A stretch of 64,000 nt of DNA, from NCBI RefSeq assembly GCF_030332225.1, contig NZ_JAOWIF010000028.1, positions 496,001-560,000 on the forward strand, in the 5' to 3' direction. Shown here in pieces: positions 43,453-54,115 of the stretch. Source of the DNA: Citrobacter sp. Cu233. GTDB lineage: Bacteria > Pseudomonadota > Gammaproteobacteria > Enterobacterales > Enterobacteriaceae. A program made the position numbers and the translations under genes. Position 1 is the first letter of the stretch. Every line of letters begins with the position of its first letter. The notes under the pieces were generated by a model. The model saw only the letters and a program-made list of their open reading frames with translations. It had not been told where the DNA came from and did not search any database.

Positions 43453-43525
43453 CATGCTGTCTCGTTTTACTGGCTTAACGAAATAACCGAGTAAAAGCGT
43501 GACATACGCTATATTCGGTTATAAT

Positions 43526-43543
43526 TGTTTTGTATGCTAAACA
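43526..43543. promoter_or_regulatory. NadR box upstream of nadA
   Basis: TGTTTTGTATGCTAAACA matches TGTTTA-N6-TAAACA with one mismatch, 74 bases before nadA. It predicts repression of nadA-pnuC when NAD is high. Confidence 0.85.
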
Positions 43544-43590
43544 AGATAGCGGATTGGCGTAGAAAAGTCACAAGAAATGCGTGTGATGAA

Positions 43591-43620
43591 TGCCGGATGG
43601 TGACTAGCGTCTTATCAGGT
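43591..43620. repeat. Single REP unit between nadA and the tRNA operon
   Basis: TGCCGGATGGTGACTAGCGTCTTATCAGGT-type REP (ends TGCCGGATGG and CTTATCAGG), one degenerate copy. Confidence 0.7.
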
Positions 43621-43653
43621 CTGCAGGTTCGAATTTTATAAATCGCAGATAGC

Positions 43654-43680
43654 AAAAAGGCGCCTTTAGGGCGCCTTTTT
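43654..43680 (-). terminator. Intrinsic terminator of the tRNA operon
   Basis: AAAAAGGCGCC-TTTA-GGGCGCCTTTTT, directly after the last tRNA-Lys on the minus strand; its A/T-rich flanks make it usable in both directions. Confidence 0.92.
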
Positions 43681-43684
43681 ACAC

Positions 43685-43760
43685 TGGTGGGGCGTGCAGG
43701 ATTCGAACCTGCGACCAATTGATTAAAAGTCAACTGCTCTACCAACTGAGCTAACGCCCC
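43685..43760 (-). tRNA. tRNA-Lys (anticodon TTT), GGGGCG acceptor variant
   Basis: 76 bases including encoded CCA. Anticodon loop CTTTTAA, D-loop AGCTCAGTTGGTAGAGC and T-loop GGTTCGAATCC are canonical. The acceptor stem is GGGGCGT/ACGCCCC, a paired change from the usual GGGTCGT/ACGACCC. Last tRNA of the operon. Confidence 0.97.
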
Positions 43761-43792
43761 CATATGGGGTTTACTGCTTCAATTATTCAGGA

Positions 43793-43868
43793 TGGTGGGT
43801 CGTGCAGGATTCGAACCTGCGACCAATTGATTAAAAGTCAACTGCTCTACCAACTGAGCTAACGACCC
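43793..43868 (-). tRNA. tRNA-Lys (anticodon TTT)
   Basis: 76 bases with CCA, standard acceptor GGGTCGT/ACGACCC; body identical to the neighbouring tRNA-Lys copies. Confidence 0.97.
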
Positions 43869-43914
43869 GCTCGGATATCACCTGAAAATTTTTACTCGAC
43901 ACCAATATAAGAAT

Positions 43915-43990
43915 TGGTGGGGCGTGCAGGATTCGAACCTGCGACCAATTGATTAAAAGTCAACTGCTCTACCAACTGAGCTAACGCCCC
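43915..43990 (-). tRNA. tRNA-Lys (anticodon TTT), GGGGCG acceptor variant
   Basis: 76 bases with CCA; same compensated acceptor-stem variant as the copy at 43685. It lies three bases after tRNA-Val on the minus strand. Confidence 0.97.
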
Positions 43991-43993
43991 GAG

Positions 43994-44069
43994 TGGTGGG
44001 TGATGACGGGATCGAACCGCCGACCCCCTCCTTGTAAGGGAGGTGCTCTCCCAGCTGAGCTAATCACCC
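43994..44069 (-). tRNA. tRNA-Val (anticodon TAC)
   Basis: 76 bases with CCA: GGGTGATTAGCTCAGCTGGG start, CCTTACAAGG anticodon arm and GGTTCGATCCC T-loop. Second mature tRNA of the operon. Confidence 0.97.
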
Positions 44070-44095
44070 GATACTACGCTGGATACTGCATTAAG

Positions 44096-44113
44096 TGGTG
44101 GGTCGTGCAGGAT
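44096..44113 (-). repeat. 3'-end fragment of tRNA-Lys inside the operon spacer
   Basis: Eighteen bases (minus strand ATCCTGCACGACCCACCA) equal the last 18 bases of the tRNA-Lys gene at 44198, CCA included, but the rest of the tRNA is absent. The 84 bases between the fragment and the intact gene hold short GC-rich hairpins (CCCTGACGGG, GTTGCTCTCGCAAC). It resembles the tRNA-end repeats known from the E. coli tyrT (rtT) operon. Confidence 0.85.
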
Positions 44114-44197
44114 GACTCGACTTCGTCTCGCCCTGACGGGCCGTTGCTCTCGCAACGTTATCCTTCACGTTTTACTATCGCGTTCCACCAGAACGAT

Positions 44198-44273
44198 TGG
44201 TGGGTCGTGCAGGATTCGAACCTGCGACCAATTGATTAAAAGTCAACTGCTCTACCAACTGAGCTAACGACCC
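44198..44273 (-). tRNA. tRNA-Lys (anticodon TTT), first gene of the operon
   Basis: 76 bases with CCA and the standard GGGTCGT acceptor. It is the first tRNA after the promoter; in E. coli this position is lysT. Confidence 0.97.
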
Positions 44274-44323
44274 ACTTTTGCGCTGCTTTTGGTTTGTTTG
44301 ATATCCCTTGGCAACGGCGGCAT

Positions 44324-44351
44324 ATATTACTGATTTCAGATTTTAGCGCAA
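44324..44351 (-). promoter_or_regulatory. Promoter of the Lys/Val tRNA operon
   Basis: On the minus strand TTGCGC - 16 bases - TAATAT, followed by a GC-rich ATGCCGCCG discriminator, typical of stringently controlled stable-RNA promoters, about 50 bases before the first tRNA. Confidence 0.7.
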
Positions 44352-44397
44352 CAAAAATTTCGATGTAAATGACTCAACTGCTTAGGAATCACACGAC

Positions 44398-44427
44398 GCG
44401 ACCAGAAATAACACGATTTCTGGTCGC
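44398..44427. terminator. Hairpin after cpoB
   Basis: GCGACCAGAAAT-AACACG-ATTTCTGGTCGC is a perfect 12-pair inverted repeat just past the cpoB stop. There is no T run, so it is a likely mRNA end or processing signal rather than a standard terminator. Confidence 0.6.
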
Positions 44428-44437
44428 ATGGTGTGCA

Positions 44438-45226
44438 TTACATCGCGCCAAGACGTTTTTGCGCTTGTTTCGCGCCATCAGTACCAGGGTATTTAGTGAT
44501 AACCTGCTGATAAACCGCTTTCGCTTTTGCTGTGTCACCTTTGTCCTGCATGATGACGCCGACTTTATACATCGCGTCTGCAGCCTTCGGTGATTTGGGG
44601 AAGTTTTTAACTACGGATGCAAAATAGAACGCTGCATCATCTTTTTTACCCTTGTTGTAATTCAACTGACCGAGCCAGTAATTCGCATTTGGCAGGTAAG
44701 TAGAATCCGGGTACTTTTTGATGAAGTTCTGAAATGCAACGATCGCATCATCCTGACGGGATTTATCCTGTACCAGAGCGATTGCCGCATTGTAATCAGT
44801 ATTCGCATCGCCAGTTTGCGCCGGAGCGCCTGACGAGGCTGCAGCACCCGCATCGGGTGCTGGGGTTGCCGCCCCGCTCTGATCGCCAGTCGCAGATTGC
44901 GCCGCAGGCGCGCTACCGCTGCCGAGATTATTCATCTGCAGCAATATCTGTTTTTGGCGTTCAACAACCTGATTCAGCTGATACTGACTTTCCTGAATTT
45001 GACCACGCAGGGCATCAATATCGGACTGATTATCGGAGAGTTGTTGCTGGAGTTGGGTTAAAAGCTGACTGTGAGCGTTAGAAATACGCTCGAGTTGAGT
45101 GACGCGGTCTTCGACCGAGCCTGAGCCGACACTACTGATTGGCGCCTGAGCAAAAGCGGCCCAGGGGGCCGCTATGCCAACCAGTAACGACAGACTCAAC
45201 AAGTGATGTCTGAAGTTACTGCTCAT
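44438..45226 (-). CDS. cpoB: CpoB (YbgF), periplasmic coordinator of Tol and PBP1B
   Basis: A 262-residue precursor. The signal peptide ends at AAFAQA (cleavage near residue 26). A trimerising coiled coil (about 38-100; VTQLERISNAHSQLLTQLQQQL) leads through an Ala/Gly-rich linker to C-terminal TPR repeats (about 140-262; YPDSTYLPNANYWLGQLNYNKGKKDDA and later copies). It links peptidoglycan synthesis to outer-membrane constriction. Last gene of the tol-pal unit. Confidence 0.96.
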   Translation of the reverse strand: MSSNFRHHLLSLSLLVGIAAPWAAFAQAPISSVGSGSVEDRVTQLERISNAHSQLLTQLQQQLSDNQSDIDALRGQIQESQYQLNQVVERQKQILLQMNNLGSGSAPAAQSATGDQSGAATPAPDAGAAASSGAPAQTGDANTDYNAAIALVQDKSRQDDAIVAFQNFIKKYPDSTYLPNANYWLGQLNYNKGKKDDAAFYFASVVKNFPKSPKAADAMYKVGVIMQDKGDTAKAKAVYQQVITKYPGTDGAKQAQKRLGAM

Positions 45227-45235
45227 GCAATTCTC

Positions 45236-45778
<543 letters not shown>

Positions 45779-45788
45779 TTATTTATTA

Positions 45789-47081
45789 TCACAGATACGG
45801 CGACCAGGCAGGGAATTTAACCTGTCCATCAGTTGCCGGAAGACGCGCTTTGAAACGCCCATCTGTAGAAACCAAATTCAGCACGGATCCCATCCCCTGA
45901 GAAGAGCTGTAGATTACCATAGTGCCGTTAGGTGCCAGACTTGGCGTTTCGTCCAGGAACGTTGACGACAGAACTTGTACGCCACCCGCTACCAGATCTT
46001 GTTTGGCAATGTGCTGCTGACCATTCGCCGAGCTTACCATTACCATAAACTTACCGTCGCTGCTGACATCAGCATCCTGGTTTTGCGAACCTTCCCAGGT
46101 AATACGCTGCGGAGCACCGCCGTTGACGTTAACTTTATACACCTGCGGACGACCGGCCTGGTCAGACGTAAAGGCCAGGTTTTGGCTGTCCGGGAACCAG
46201 GTAGGTTCCGTGTTGTTGCTACGACCATCAGTGACCTGACGGATCTGACCGGAGCCAATGTCCATAACGTACAGGTTCAGGCTACCGGTTTTAGACAGTG
46301 CAAACGCCAGCTTGCTGCCATCCGGAGAAAATGCTGGTGCACCGTTGTGACGCGGGAACGAAGCAACCTGACGCACTGCACCGTTGGACAACGTCTGAAT
46401 AACCAGCGCTGAACGACCGCTTTCGAAGGTAACGTAGGCCAGTTTAGAACCGTCCGGAGACCACGCCGGAGACATCAACGGCTGCGGAGAGCGGTGAACG
46501 ACAAACTGGTTGTAACCATCGTAGTCAGACACACGTAATTCGTACGGGAACTGACCACCGTTCGTCTGAACAACATACGCGATACGGGTACGGAATGCGC
46601 CCTTAATACCGGTCAGTTTTTCAAATACTTCGTCACTTGCAGTATGGCCCGCATAACGCAGCCACTGCTTGTTCACTTTATAGGTGTTCTGTGCCAGTAC
46701 GGTACCCGGTGCGCCACCGGTATCAACCAGTTGATATGCAACGCTATAGGAACCATCCGGATTTGGCGTAACCTGGCCTACCACGACGGCATCAATACCC
46801 AGAGCGGACCATGCAGCAGGCTGAACTTCAGCCGCAGTCCCCGGCTGCTGAGGCAGACGAGATCTGTCTAGTGGGTTAAATTTACCGCTGTTACGCAGGT
46901 CAGCACCGACGATACCACCGATATCTTCAGGTGCAGCGCCCGGCCCTGCCCACTGGAACGGGACAACACCAATCGGGCGTGCCGAGTCTACCCCTTGGGT
47001 GATCTCGATACGTACTTCTGCATGCAGCACTGCTGCCCACAGCATCAGAAAACCAAATGCTACTCGTAATGCCTGCTTCAT
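45789..47081 (-). CDS. tolB: Tol-Pal translocation protein TolB
   Basis: Starting at the second of two adjacent ATGs (47081) gives 430 residues, the E. coli length, with better spacing to GGGAGA. A signal peptide (to about Ala21, LHAEV) is followed by an N-terminal domain and a six-bladed propeller with repeats such as [38 protein letters not shown] and [16 protein letters not shown]. It shuttles between Pal and TolA in the periplasm. Confidence 0.97.
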   Translation of the reverse strand: MKQALRVAFGFLMLWAAVLHAEVRIEITQGVDSARPIGVVPFQWAGPGAAPEDIGGIVGADLRNSGKFNPLDRSRLPQQPGTAAEVQPAAWSALGIDAVVVGQVTPNPDGSYSVAYQLVDTGGAPGTVLAQNTYKVNKQWLRYAGHTASDEVFEKLTGIKGAFRTRIAYVVQTNGGQFPYELRVSDYDGYNQFVVHRSPQPLMSPAWSPDGSKLAYVTFESGRSALVIQTLSNGAVRQVASFPRHNGAPAFSPDGSKLAFALSKTGSLNLYVMDIGSGQIRQVTDGRSNNTEPTWFPDSQNLAFTSDQAGRPQVYKVNVNGGAPQRITWEGSQNQDADVSSDGKFMVMVSSANGQQHIAKQDLVAGGVQVLSSTFLDETPSLAPNGTMVIYSSSQGMGSVLNLVSTDGRFKARLPATDGQVKFPAWSPYL

Positions 47082-47209
47082 CATATCTCCCTTATCTGGA
47101 CGGCACGCCCACGATAATTTAGCAGAATGTTAACAAACTCAAATACACAAAACTACCAGAACTCTGTCTCAACCTTAGACCGTTTCCCCTGAATTCTCAG
47201 GGGGCCTTA

Positions 47210-48478
47210 TTACAGTTTAAAGTCCAGTTTGGCATCTTTTACTTTTTCATAAACAGCCTGGCTAGGCGGTTTAGGAATTCTGGCTGTTTTCGCAGCCGTC
47301 AGCGCAGCCTGGCACAATGCCGGATCGCCGCCCTCTTCGGTCACATCCAGTAACAGACCATCGGGTGCTAACTTGATATGTAATACGCAAGATTTCCCTG
47401 CATATAAATCGGCACCATACAAACGGCTCTGGATTGCATTACGAATTTGAGATGCGTAAGCACTGATATCAGCACCAGATGCACCGCCATTTGCACCACT
47501 TGTACCACTATCTTTCGCCGGTTGGCCGTTTCCTTTCGCCCCACCGCCTGATTTCGGCGCATTCTTACCGGAGCTTAAGTCACCTAATAAGTCGTCAACA
47601 CCCGAAGCGGCAGCAGCTTTTTCGGCGGCGGCTTTTTTCGCGGCGGCGGCTTTATCGGCAGCGGCTTTCTTATCTGCTGCGGCTTTTTCAGCGGCAGCTT
47701 TCTTATCTGCAGCGGCTTTTTCGGCGGCGGCTTTCTTCTCTGCAGCCGCTTTTTCAGCAGCGGCAGCTTTCGCGGCAGCCGCTTTTTCGGCAGCAGCAGC
47801 GGCTTTCTCAGCGGCAGCTTTTTCAGCCGCAGCTTGTTTAGCGGCTTCAGCCTGCGCTTTCTTCGCGGCGTCTGCGGCGGCCTTGGCAGCCTGCGCCTCA
47901 GCAACCTTCTTAGCATCGGCAGCCGCTTTTGCAGCTTCAGCTTCTGCTTTCTTCTGGGCATCAGCAGCGGCTTTCTTCGCAGCATCAGCCGCCTGTTTCG
48001 CCTGAGCATCTGCTTTGGCTTTCGCGTCTGCAGCAGCCTTCGCCGCAGCCTCTTCAGCCTGTTTTTGTTGCTCCTGTGCTTTCGCCGCAGCGGCTTCAGC
48101 CTGTTTCTGCTGTTCCGCCTGCTCGCGCACTTTTTCCTGCGCCGCTAAACGTTCTTTCTCCAGCTGTTTCAGACGCTCTTGCTCTGCCGCCTGCTTCTCT
48201 CGAAGCTCCTCGGCCTGCTGCTGCGCCTGTTTCTCACGCTGTTCTTCTGCACGTTTCGCACTTGCCTGCTGTTGCTGCTGCCTGTCGTACTGTTGAACAA
48301 CAGCACCAGGATCGACCATAACAGCGTCGATGGACGAGCCACCACCACCGCCGGCTGAAGCATCAATGTGCTCATCGAACGAACTCCAGATCAGTGCCGC
48401 AAATAAAATGACATGCAGCACCGCTGAAATAATTATCGCCCTTTTGAGCTTGTCGTTTTGTTCGGTTGCCTTTGACAC
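47210..48478 (-). CDS. tolA: TolA, envelope-spanning Tol protein
   Basis: 422 residues, one more than E. coli. Domain I: cytoplasmic start and one membrane helix with the SHLS-like VLHVILFAALIW (about 14-34). Domain II: a very long helix (about 65-290) rich in Ala, Lys, Glu and Gln with tandem KKAAAEKAAADKKAAAEKAA repeats. A Gly/Ser linker leads to globular domain III (about 325-422; YASQIRNAIQSRLYGADLY) that binds TolB, colicins and phage proteins. The repeat DNA produces long non-coding open frames on both strands. Confidence 0.96.
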   Translation of the reverse strand: MSKATEQNDKLKRAIIISAVLHVILFAALIWSSFDEHIDASAGGGGGSSIDAVMVDPGAVVQQYDRQQQQQASAKRAEEQREKQAQQQAEELREKQAAEQERLKQLEKERLAAQEKVREQAEQQKQAEAAAAKAQEQQKQAEEAAAKAAADAKAKADAQAKQAADAAKKAAADAQKKAEAEAAKAAADAKKVAEAQAAKAAADAAKKAQAEAAKQAAAEKAAAEKAAAAAEKAAAAKAAAAEKAAAEKKAAAEKAAADKKAAAEKAAADKKAAADKAAAAKKAAAEKAAAASGVDDLLGDLSSGKNAPKSGGGAKGNGQPAKDSGTSGANGGASGADISAYASQIRNAIQSRLYGADLYAGKSCVLHIKLAPDGLLLDVTEEGGDPALCQAALTAAKTARIPKPPSQAVYEKVKDAKLDFKL

Positions 48479-48542
48479 TCTCGGTTCCCAAAAAACTGTT
48501 CGCCTGTTACGCGCTATCTTTCAAGCCAGGAATACGCAGACA

Positions 48543-48971
48543 TCAGATTGGCTGCGTCATTAAGCCAACCGATTTCACGCCTGCACTGTGTAACAAGTTC
48601 AGCGCTTTAATTATTTCATCATAAGGCACGTCTTTCGCACCACCGATTAAAAATACCGTTTTCGGGTTGGCCTGCAGACGGCTCTTCGCTTCCGCGATAA
48701 CCTGCTCTGGTGGCAGTTGATCCATCCTGTCTTTTTCAACCACCACGCTGTATTGCCCAACACCGGAAACTTCAATAATGACCGGTGGTTCGTCATTGCT
48801 ACTGACGGCTTGCGACTCAGTCGCATCCGGCAGGTCGACTTCCACGCTCTGTGTAATGATTGGCGCTGTTGCCATAAAGATCAGCAGCAGAACCAGCAGT
48901 ACGTCGAGCAACGGTACAATATTGATTTCGGACTTGAGTTCGCGACGACCTCGTCCACGCGTTCTGGCCAT
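48543..48971 (-). CDS. tolR: TolR, Tol proton-channel subunit
   Basis: 142 residues as in E. coli. One N-terminal membrane helix (about 17-37; INIVPLLDVLLVLLLIFMATAPII) contains the essential proton-carrying Asp23. The rest is a periplasmic domain that contacts peptidoglycan. It follows tolQ by three bases and precedes tolA by 64. Confidence 0.98.
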   Translation of the reverse strand: MARTRGRGRRELKSEINIVPLLDVLLVLLLIFMATAPIITQSVEVDLPDATESQAVSSNDEPPVIIEVSGVGQYSVVVEKDRMDQLPPEQVIAEAKSRLQANPKTVFLIGGAKDVPYDEIIKALNLLHSAGVKSVGLMTQPI

Positions 48972-48974
48972 GGT

Positions 48975-50068
<1,094 letters not shown>

Positions 50069-50276
50069 TCTTACTGCCTCTTTGTTGGCTTCGTCCACTC
50101 ACACCAGTCGCTTATCTTTGTAAACGCCAGGTGACTCGCGTTCTTGCCGCCGCGATGCTTCAAGAATGTCGTTGTATATCGCGCTGTCTTCACTGTACAT
50201 CCCGGTAGTGCTTTCAAACTTCGCTACTATACGCGCGGGATTGATGCTTTGGAATGGGGGAAAGTAAACGGAGAGT

Positions 50277-50306
50277 AAAAAATTATGGGCTTATGCAAGC
50301 CCATAA
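50277..50306 (-). terminator. Terminator of the cydABX-ybgE operon
   Basis: On the minus strand TTATGGGCTTGC..GCATAAGCCCATAA-type stem (arms TTATGGGCTT / AAGCCCATAA) ends in TTTTTT, 22 bases after ybgE. Confidence 0.92.
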
Positions 50307-50327
50307 ATATTTAAGGATGTTTCTTAT

Positions 50328-50621
50328 TCAAAAGAAGAAGAAAATCAGACCAACAACGAGGACGATATCTGCGATCAGCGGGCAGAAGATGCCCTGCCAG
50401 TGCACCGCACGAGGACGGAACCCAACGCCATGAATGACGCCAGTGCAGACCGCCCACATCAGCAGGAAGCCATGCCAGATCTCAAGCTCACTGGTTTTGG
50501 CCGCGAAACGTGACGGATCCCAGAATATGCAGCCAGCCAACACGATTGCCAGCACAAAGGAAAGCGCCCGCAAGGGGCGCTTATCCATCGCGTTGTATAC
50601 CATCGCGATAATGTTGGTCAT
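50328..50621 (-). CDS. ybgE: YbgE, cyd-operon membrane protein
   Basis: ATG 50621 gives 97 residues like E. coli YbgE. Three hydrophobic helices (about 17-35, 48-66, 76-97), ending in GLIFFFF. Family YbgE/cyd operon; function not established. Its start shares one base with the cydX stop (TGATG). Confidence 0.94.
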   Translation of the reverse strand: MTNIIAMVYNAMDKRPLRALSFVLAIVLAGCIFWDPSRFAAKTSELEIWHGFLLMWAVCTGVIHGVGFRPRAVHWQGIFCPLIADIVLVVGLIFFFF

Positions 50622-50734
50622 CAACTTTCTTCTTGTCCGGCTTTGCCTGATTCAACGTGCTCAAGCGCCAGTGCTGTGATTATCCCAAATGCACAGGCAA
50701 GAAGCGTTCCCAAAATCCATGCGAAATACCACAT
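50621..50734 (-). CDS. cydX: CydX, small subunit of cytochrome bd-I
   Basis: A 37-codon gene: MWYFAWILGTLLACAFGIIT then ALALEHVESGKAGQEES. It has a single membrane helix that stabilises the haems of cytochrome bd oxidase next to CydA. Residues Trp6 and Glu25 of the family are kept. AAGGAGC precedes the ATG; it lies 14 bases after cydB. Confidence 0.97.
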   Translation of the reverse strand: MWYFAWILGTLLACAFGIITALALEHVESGKAGQEES

Positions 50735-50748
50735 TTTTAGCTCCTTAC

Positions 50749-51888
50749 TTAGTACAGAGAGTGGGTGTTGCTTTCAATATCTTCTTTAGTGATGCGACCG
50801 AACATCTTCCAGTAACACCAGCTGGTGTAGAGCAGGATAATCGGTACAAACACTGCCGCAACCCAGGTCATCAGGTTCAATGTTCTCTGGCTGGAGGTGG
50901 CATCCCACATGGTCAGACTTGCATTCATCATGGTGCTGGACGGCATCACAAACGGGAACATTGCGATACCGGCAGTCAGGATGATGCAGGCTAACGTCAG
51001 TGAGGAGAAGATGAACGCCCAGGCCCCTTTCTCCATACGAGAGGTCAGAATGGTCAGCAACGGCAGAACCACGCCCAACGCCGGAACCAGCCACAGGCCA
51101 GGTGCTTTGTTAAAGTTCACCATCCAGGCGCCCGCTTCACGCACCACTTCTTTGGTCATCGGGTTAGAGGCCGCGTGGTGATCCAGTGCGGAAGTCACAA
51201 CATAACCATCAATACCGTAAATAACCCAAACACCGGCCAGTGCGAAGCAAACCAGCGTCACCAGCGCCGCCACCTGTGAGGTGGTACGTGCACGCAGGTG
51301 TAGTTCGCCTACGGTACGCATCTGCAGATAGGTTGCGCCCTGAGTGATGATCATCCCTACGCTCACAATCCCTGCCAGCAGACCAAACGGATTCAGCAAC
51401 TGGAAGAAGTTACCGGTGTAGTACAAGCGCATGTACTCATCCATGTGGAACGGAACACCTTGCAGCAGATTGCCAAACGCAACGCCGATAACCAGCGGCG
51501 GAACGAAGCTACCAATGAAGATGCCCCAGTCCCACATGTTGCGCCAGCGCATATCTTCAATCTTGGAGCGGTAATCGAAACCGACCGGACGGAAGAACAA
51601 TGACGCCAGTACCAGGATCATCGCCACGTAGAAACCGGAGAACGCAGCAGCGTACACCATCGGCCATGCAGCGAACAGTGCGCCACCCGCGGTGATAAGC
51701 CATACCTGGTTACCGTCCCAGTGCGGGGCGATGGAGTTAATCATAATTCGACGCTCGGTATCATTACGACCGAGGAAACGGGTGAGCATGCCCACCCCCA
51801 TGTCGAAGCCATCAGTGACCGCAAAACCAATCAGCAGAATGCCAACCAGCAGCCACCAGATAAAACGCAATACTTCATAATCGATCAT
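50749..51888 (-). CDS. cydB: Cytochrome bd-I ubiquinol oxidase subunit II CydB
   Basis: 379 residues as in E. coli. About eight to nine membrane helices starting IWWLLVGILLIGFAVTDGFDMGVG; the conserved WDGNQVWLITAGGALFAAWP near residue 57 includes residues of the proton path. Pairs with CydA to reduce oxygen at low tension. It begins 15 bases after cydA. Confidence 0.98.
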   Translation of the reverse strand: MIDYEVLRFIWWLLVGILLIGFAVTDGFDMGVGMLTRFLGRNDTERRIMINSIAPHWDGNQVWLITAGGALFAAWPMVYAAAFSGFYVAMILVLASLFFRPVGFDYRSKIEDMRWRNMWDWGIFIGSFVPPLVIGVAFGNLLQGVPFHMDEYMRLYYTGNFFQLLNPFGLLAGIVSVGMIITQGATYLQMRTVGELHLRARTTSQVAALVTLVCFALAGVWVIYGIDGYVVTSALDHHAASNPMTKEVVREAGAWMVNFNKAPGLWLVPALGVVLPLLTILTSRMEKGAWAFIFSSLTLACIILTAGIAMFPFVMPSSTMMNASLTMWDATSSQRTLNLMTWVAAVFVPIILLYTSWCYWKMFGRITKEDIESNTHSLY

Positions 51889-51903
51889 TTGACGACTCCT
51901 GTC

Positions 51904-53472
51904 TTAGCGTGCCGGCTGAGTAGTCACAGTAGACTGCTCGTAGTGATAACGACCGGTTTTCAGGCTACTCGGCCCAAGGCGTGCGAACTTGAACATCAGG
52001 TACAGTTCAGCCACCAGGAACAGGGTATACAGGCCGCAAATCAACAGCATCGAGAAGATGAGATCACCCGCAGTCAGCGACGAGTTCGCCACGGCTGTCG
52101 GTAACACTTCACCAATCGCCCACGGCTGACGGCCATATTCTGCGACAAACCAGCCAGATTCAATGGCAATCCACGGCAGCGGGATAGCATACAGCGCAGT
52201 ACGCAGCAGCCATTTTTTCTCGCCGATACGATTACGAATCACGGTCCAGAAGGACACAGCGATGATAGCCAGCATCAGGATGCCGCACGCCACCATAATA
52301 CGGAATGCGAAGTACAGCGGTGCAACACGAGGGATAGAGTCTTTCGTGGCTTGCTGGATTTGCGCTTCAGTCGCATCGGTCACTTTATCTGTATAACGTT
52401 TCAGCAGCAGACCATATCCCAGATCTTTCTTCATGCTGTTGAACTGGTCGCGAACAGCCTGATCGGTAGAGCCTGCACGCAGTTCTTCCAGCAGCTGGTA
52501 CGCTTTCATCCCGTTACGGATACGCTCTTCGTGCTGCACCATCAGATCTTTCAGACCAATGACCGGTGTATCAACGGAGCGGGTAGCGATGATACCCAAC
52601 GCATAAGGAATTTGAATCGCAAAATGGTTTTCCTGCGCATCCTGGTCCGGAATACCGAACAGCGTAAAGGATGCCGGTGCAGGTTGGGTTTCCCACTCGG
52701 CTTCAATAGCAGCAAGTTTGGTTTTCTGCACGTCGCCCATTTCGTAACCAGATTCATCACCCAGAACGATAACAGACAGAATGGCAGCCATACCAAAGCT
52801 GGCAGCGATAGCAAAAGAACGTTTAGCAAACGCGAAGTCACGACCGCGCAGCATATAGTAGGAGCTGATACCCAGAACGAACATCGCGCCACAAACATAA
52901 CCAGAAGCCACAGTGTGAACAAATTTCACCTGAGCAACCGGGTTGAGCACCAGTTCAGAGAAGCTCAGCATCTCCATACGCATGGTTTCAAAGTTGAAAT
53001 CCGCAGCGATAGGGTTTTGCATCCAGCCGTTCGCAACCAGAATCCACAGTGCGGACAGGTTAGAACCCAGCGCCACCAGCCAGGTGACACACATATGCTG
53101 GACTTTACCCAAACGGTCCCAGCCGAAGAAGAACAGACCTACAAAGGTGGATTCGAGGAAGAAGGCCATCAAACCTTCAATCGCCAGCGGTGCACCGAAA
53201 ATATCCCCTACATAGTGGGAATAGTAAGACCAGTTAGTCCCGAACTGGAACTCCATGGTCAGACCGGTTGCCACACCCAGAGCGAAGTTGATACCAAACA
53301 ACTTGCCCCAGAACTTGGTCATATCTTTATAAATCTGTTTGCCGGAAAGGACGTAGACCGTTTCCATGATGGCCAACAAGAACGCCATACCGAGCGTTAG
53401 TGGCACAAACAGGAAGTGGTACATCGCGGTCAAGGCAAACTGTAAGCGCGACAGTTCGACTATATCTAACAT
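51904..53472 (-). CDS. cydA: Cytochrome bd-I ubiquinol oxidase subunit I CydA
   Basis: The second of two adjacent ATGs (53472) gives 522 residues as in E. coli and better spacing to AAGGAG. Haem ligands are present: His19 ([15 protein letters not shown]), His186 ([12 protein letters not shown]) and Met393 ([11 protein letters not shown]). The [12 protein letters not shown] block and the Q-loop (about 245-320) bind quinol. First gene of cydABX-ybgE, with FNR-type sites upstream. Confidence 0.98.
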   Translation of the reverse strand: MLDIVELSRLQFALTAMYHFLFVPLTLGMAFLLAIMETVYVLSGKQIYKDMTKFWGKLFGINFALGVATGLTMEFQFGTNWSYYSHYVGDIFGAPLAIEGLMAFFLESTFVGLFFFGWDRLGKVQHMCVTWLVALGSNLSALWILVANGWMQNPIAADFNFETMRMEMLSFSELVLNPVAQVKFVHTVASGYVCGAMFVLGISSYYMLRGRDFAFAKRSFAIAASFGMAAILSVIVLGDESGYEMGDVQKTKLAAIEAEWETQPAPASFTLFGIPDQDAQENHFAIQIPYALGIIATRSVDTPVIGLKDLMVQHEERIRNGMKAYQLLEELRAGSTDQAVRDQFNSMKKDLGYGLLLKRYTDKVTDATEAQIQQATKDSIPRVAPLYFAFRIMVACGILMLAIIAVSFWTVIRNRIGEKKWLLRTALYAIPLPWIAIESGWFVAEYGRQPWAIGEVLPTAVANSSLTAGDLIFSMLLICGLYTLFLVAELYLMFKFARLGPSSLKTGRYHYEQSTVTTQPAR

Positions 53473-53714
53473 CATGACTCCTTGCTCATCGCATGAAGAC
53501 TCCGAGAGTGAACCCCGTTAGAAAGGGTCACACGCATGCCCCAATACAAATTTATTTGCTTCCTTCCCCCGCTGCTCTTTCTTCTCATTTGAAGAAAGGA
53601 CAATGATGAAAAGTTACAAACATGTTAATAAAACACTCAAATTGATCCCGCAATTATATTACGCCGTAAAATCCTTACAATAAACAGGTTTTTATCGAGG
53701 TAAATTTGCATTTT

Positions 53715-53728
53715 TCGATAGTGATCAA
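53715..53728. promoter_or_regulatory. FNR-like site upstream of cydA
   Basis: TCGATAGTGATCAA matches TTGAT-N4-ATCAA with one mismatch, about 245 bases before cydA. Confidence 0.55.
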
Positions 53729-53811
53729 TTTATAGCTAATTTATCACCTTCAGACCAATTTGATCTGCAGCAATTTAACCTCATTTGATGATGTTTACCA
53801 AGTTTTAAACA

Positions 53812-53825
53812 TTGATTTAAATCAA
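53812..53825. promoter_or_regulatory. FNR site upstream of cydA
   Basis: TTGATTTAAATCAA is a perfect FNR palindrome, about 340 bases before cydA. FNR and ArcA control cydAB in E. coli; surrounding TTAA-rich DNA could hold ArcA boxes. Confidence 0.75.
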
Positions 53826-54115
53826 TTTTCAATTTTAATGTTAATAGTGTTTATCGCTAGTGCGACTAGTGAACACCATGTTAACGATATGTTTTTCAAT
53901 GAGTAATTGCCGTTACTACAAATGATAGGATATTTATTTAAATCTACACGATCTTTTAACCAGTCAGGCAGACAAAATTATGGACAGATAAAGAGTCACT
54001 CTTGCTGGGTAGCTCACAGTTTTTTGTTTAGCAAGTCCTGCAATCATTATTTAATACAAATTATTCATTTTAAATTTACTTATAATTAACACCGCAATGT
54101 AACTATCTCAACCGG

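Noticed and set aside
44000-44239. Protein-coding frame across the tRNA operon
   Set aside because: It reads antisense through tRNA-Val, the 18-base tRNA-Lys fragment and part of a tRNA-Lys gene.
43685-44273. CRISPR-like repeat array
   Set aside because: The near-identical 76-base units are tRNA genes with full cloverleaf sequences and encoded CCA.
47479-48321. Several open frames overlapping tolA
   Set aside because: Low-complexity Arg/Ser/Gln-rich products explained by the repetitive tolA codons.
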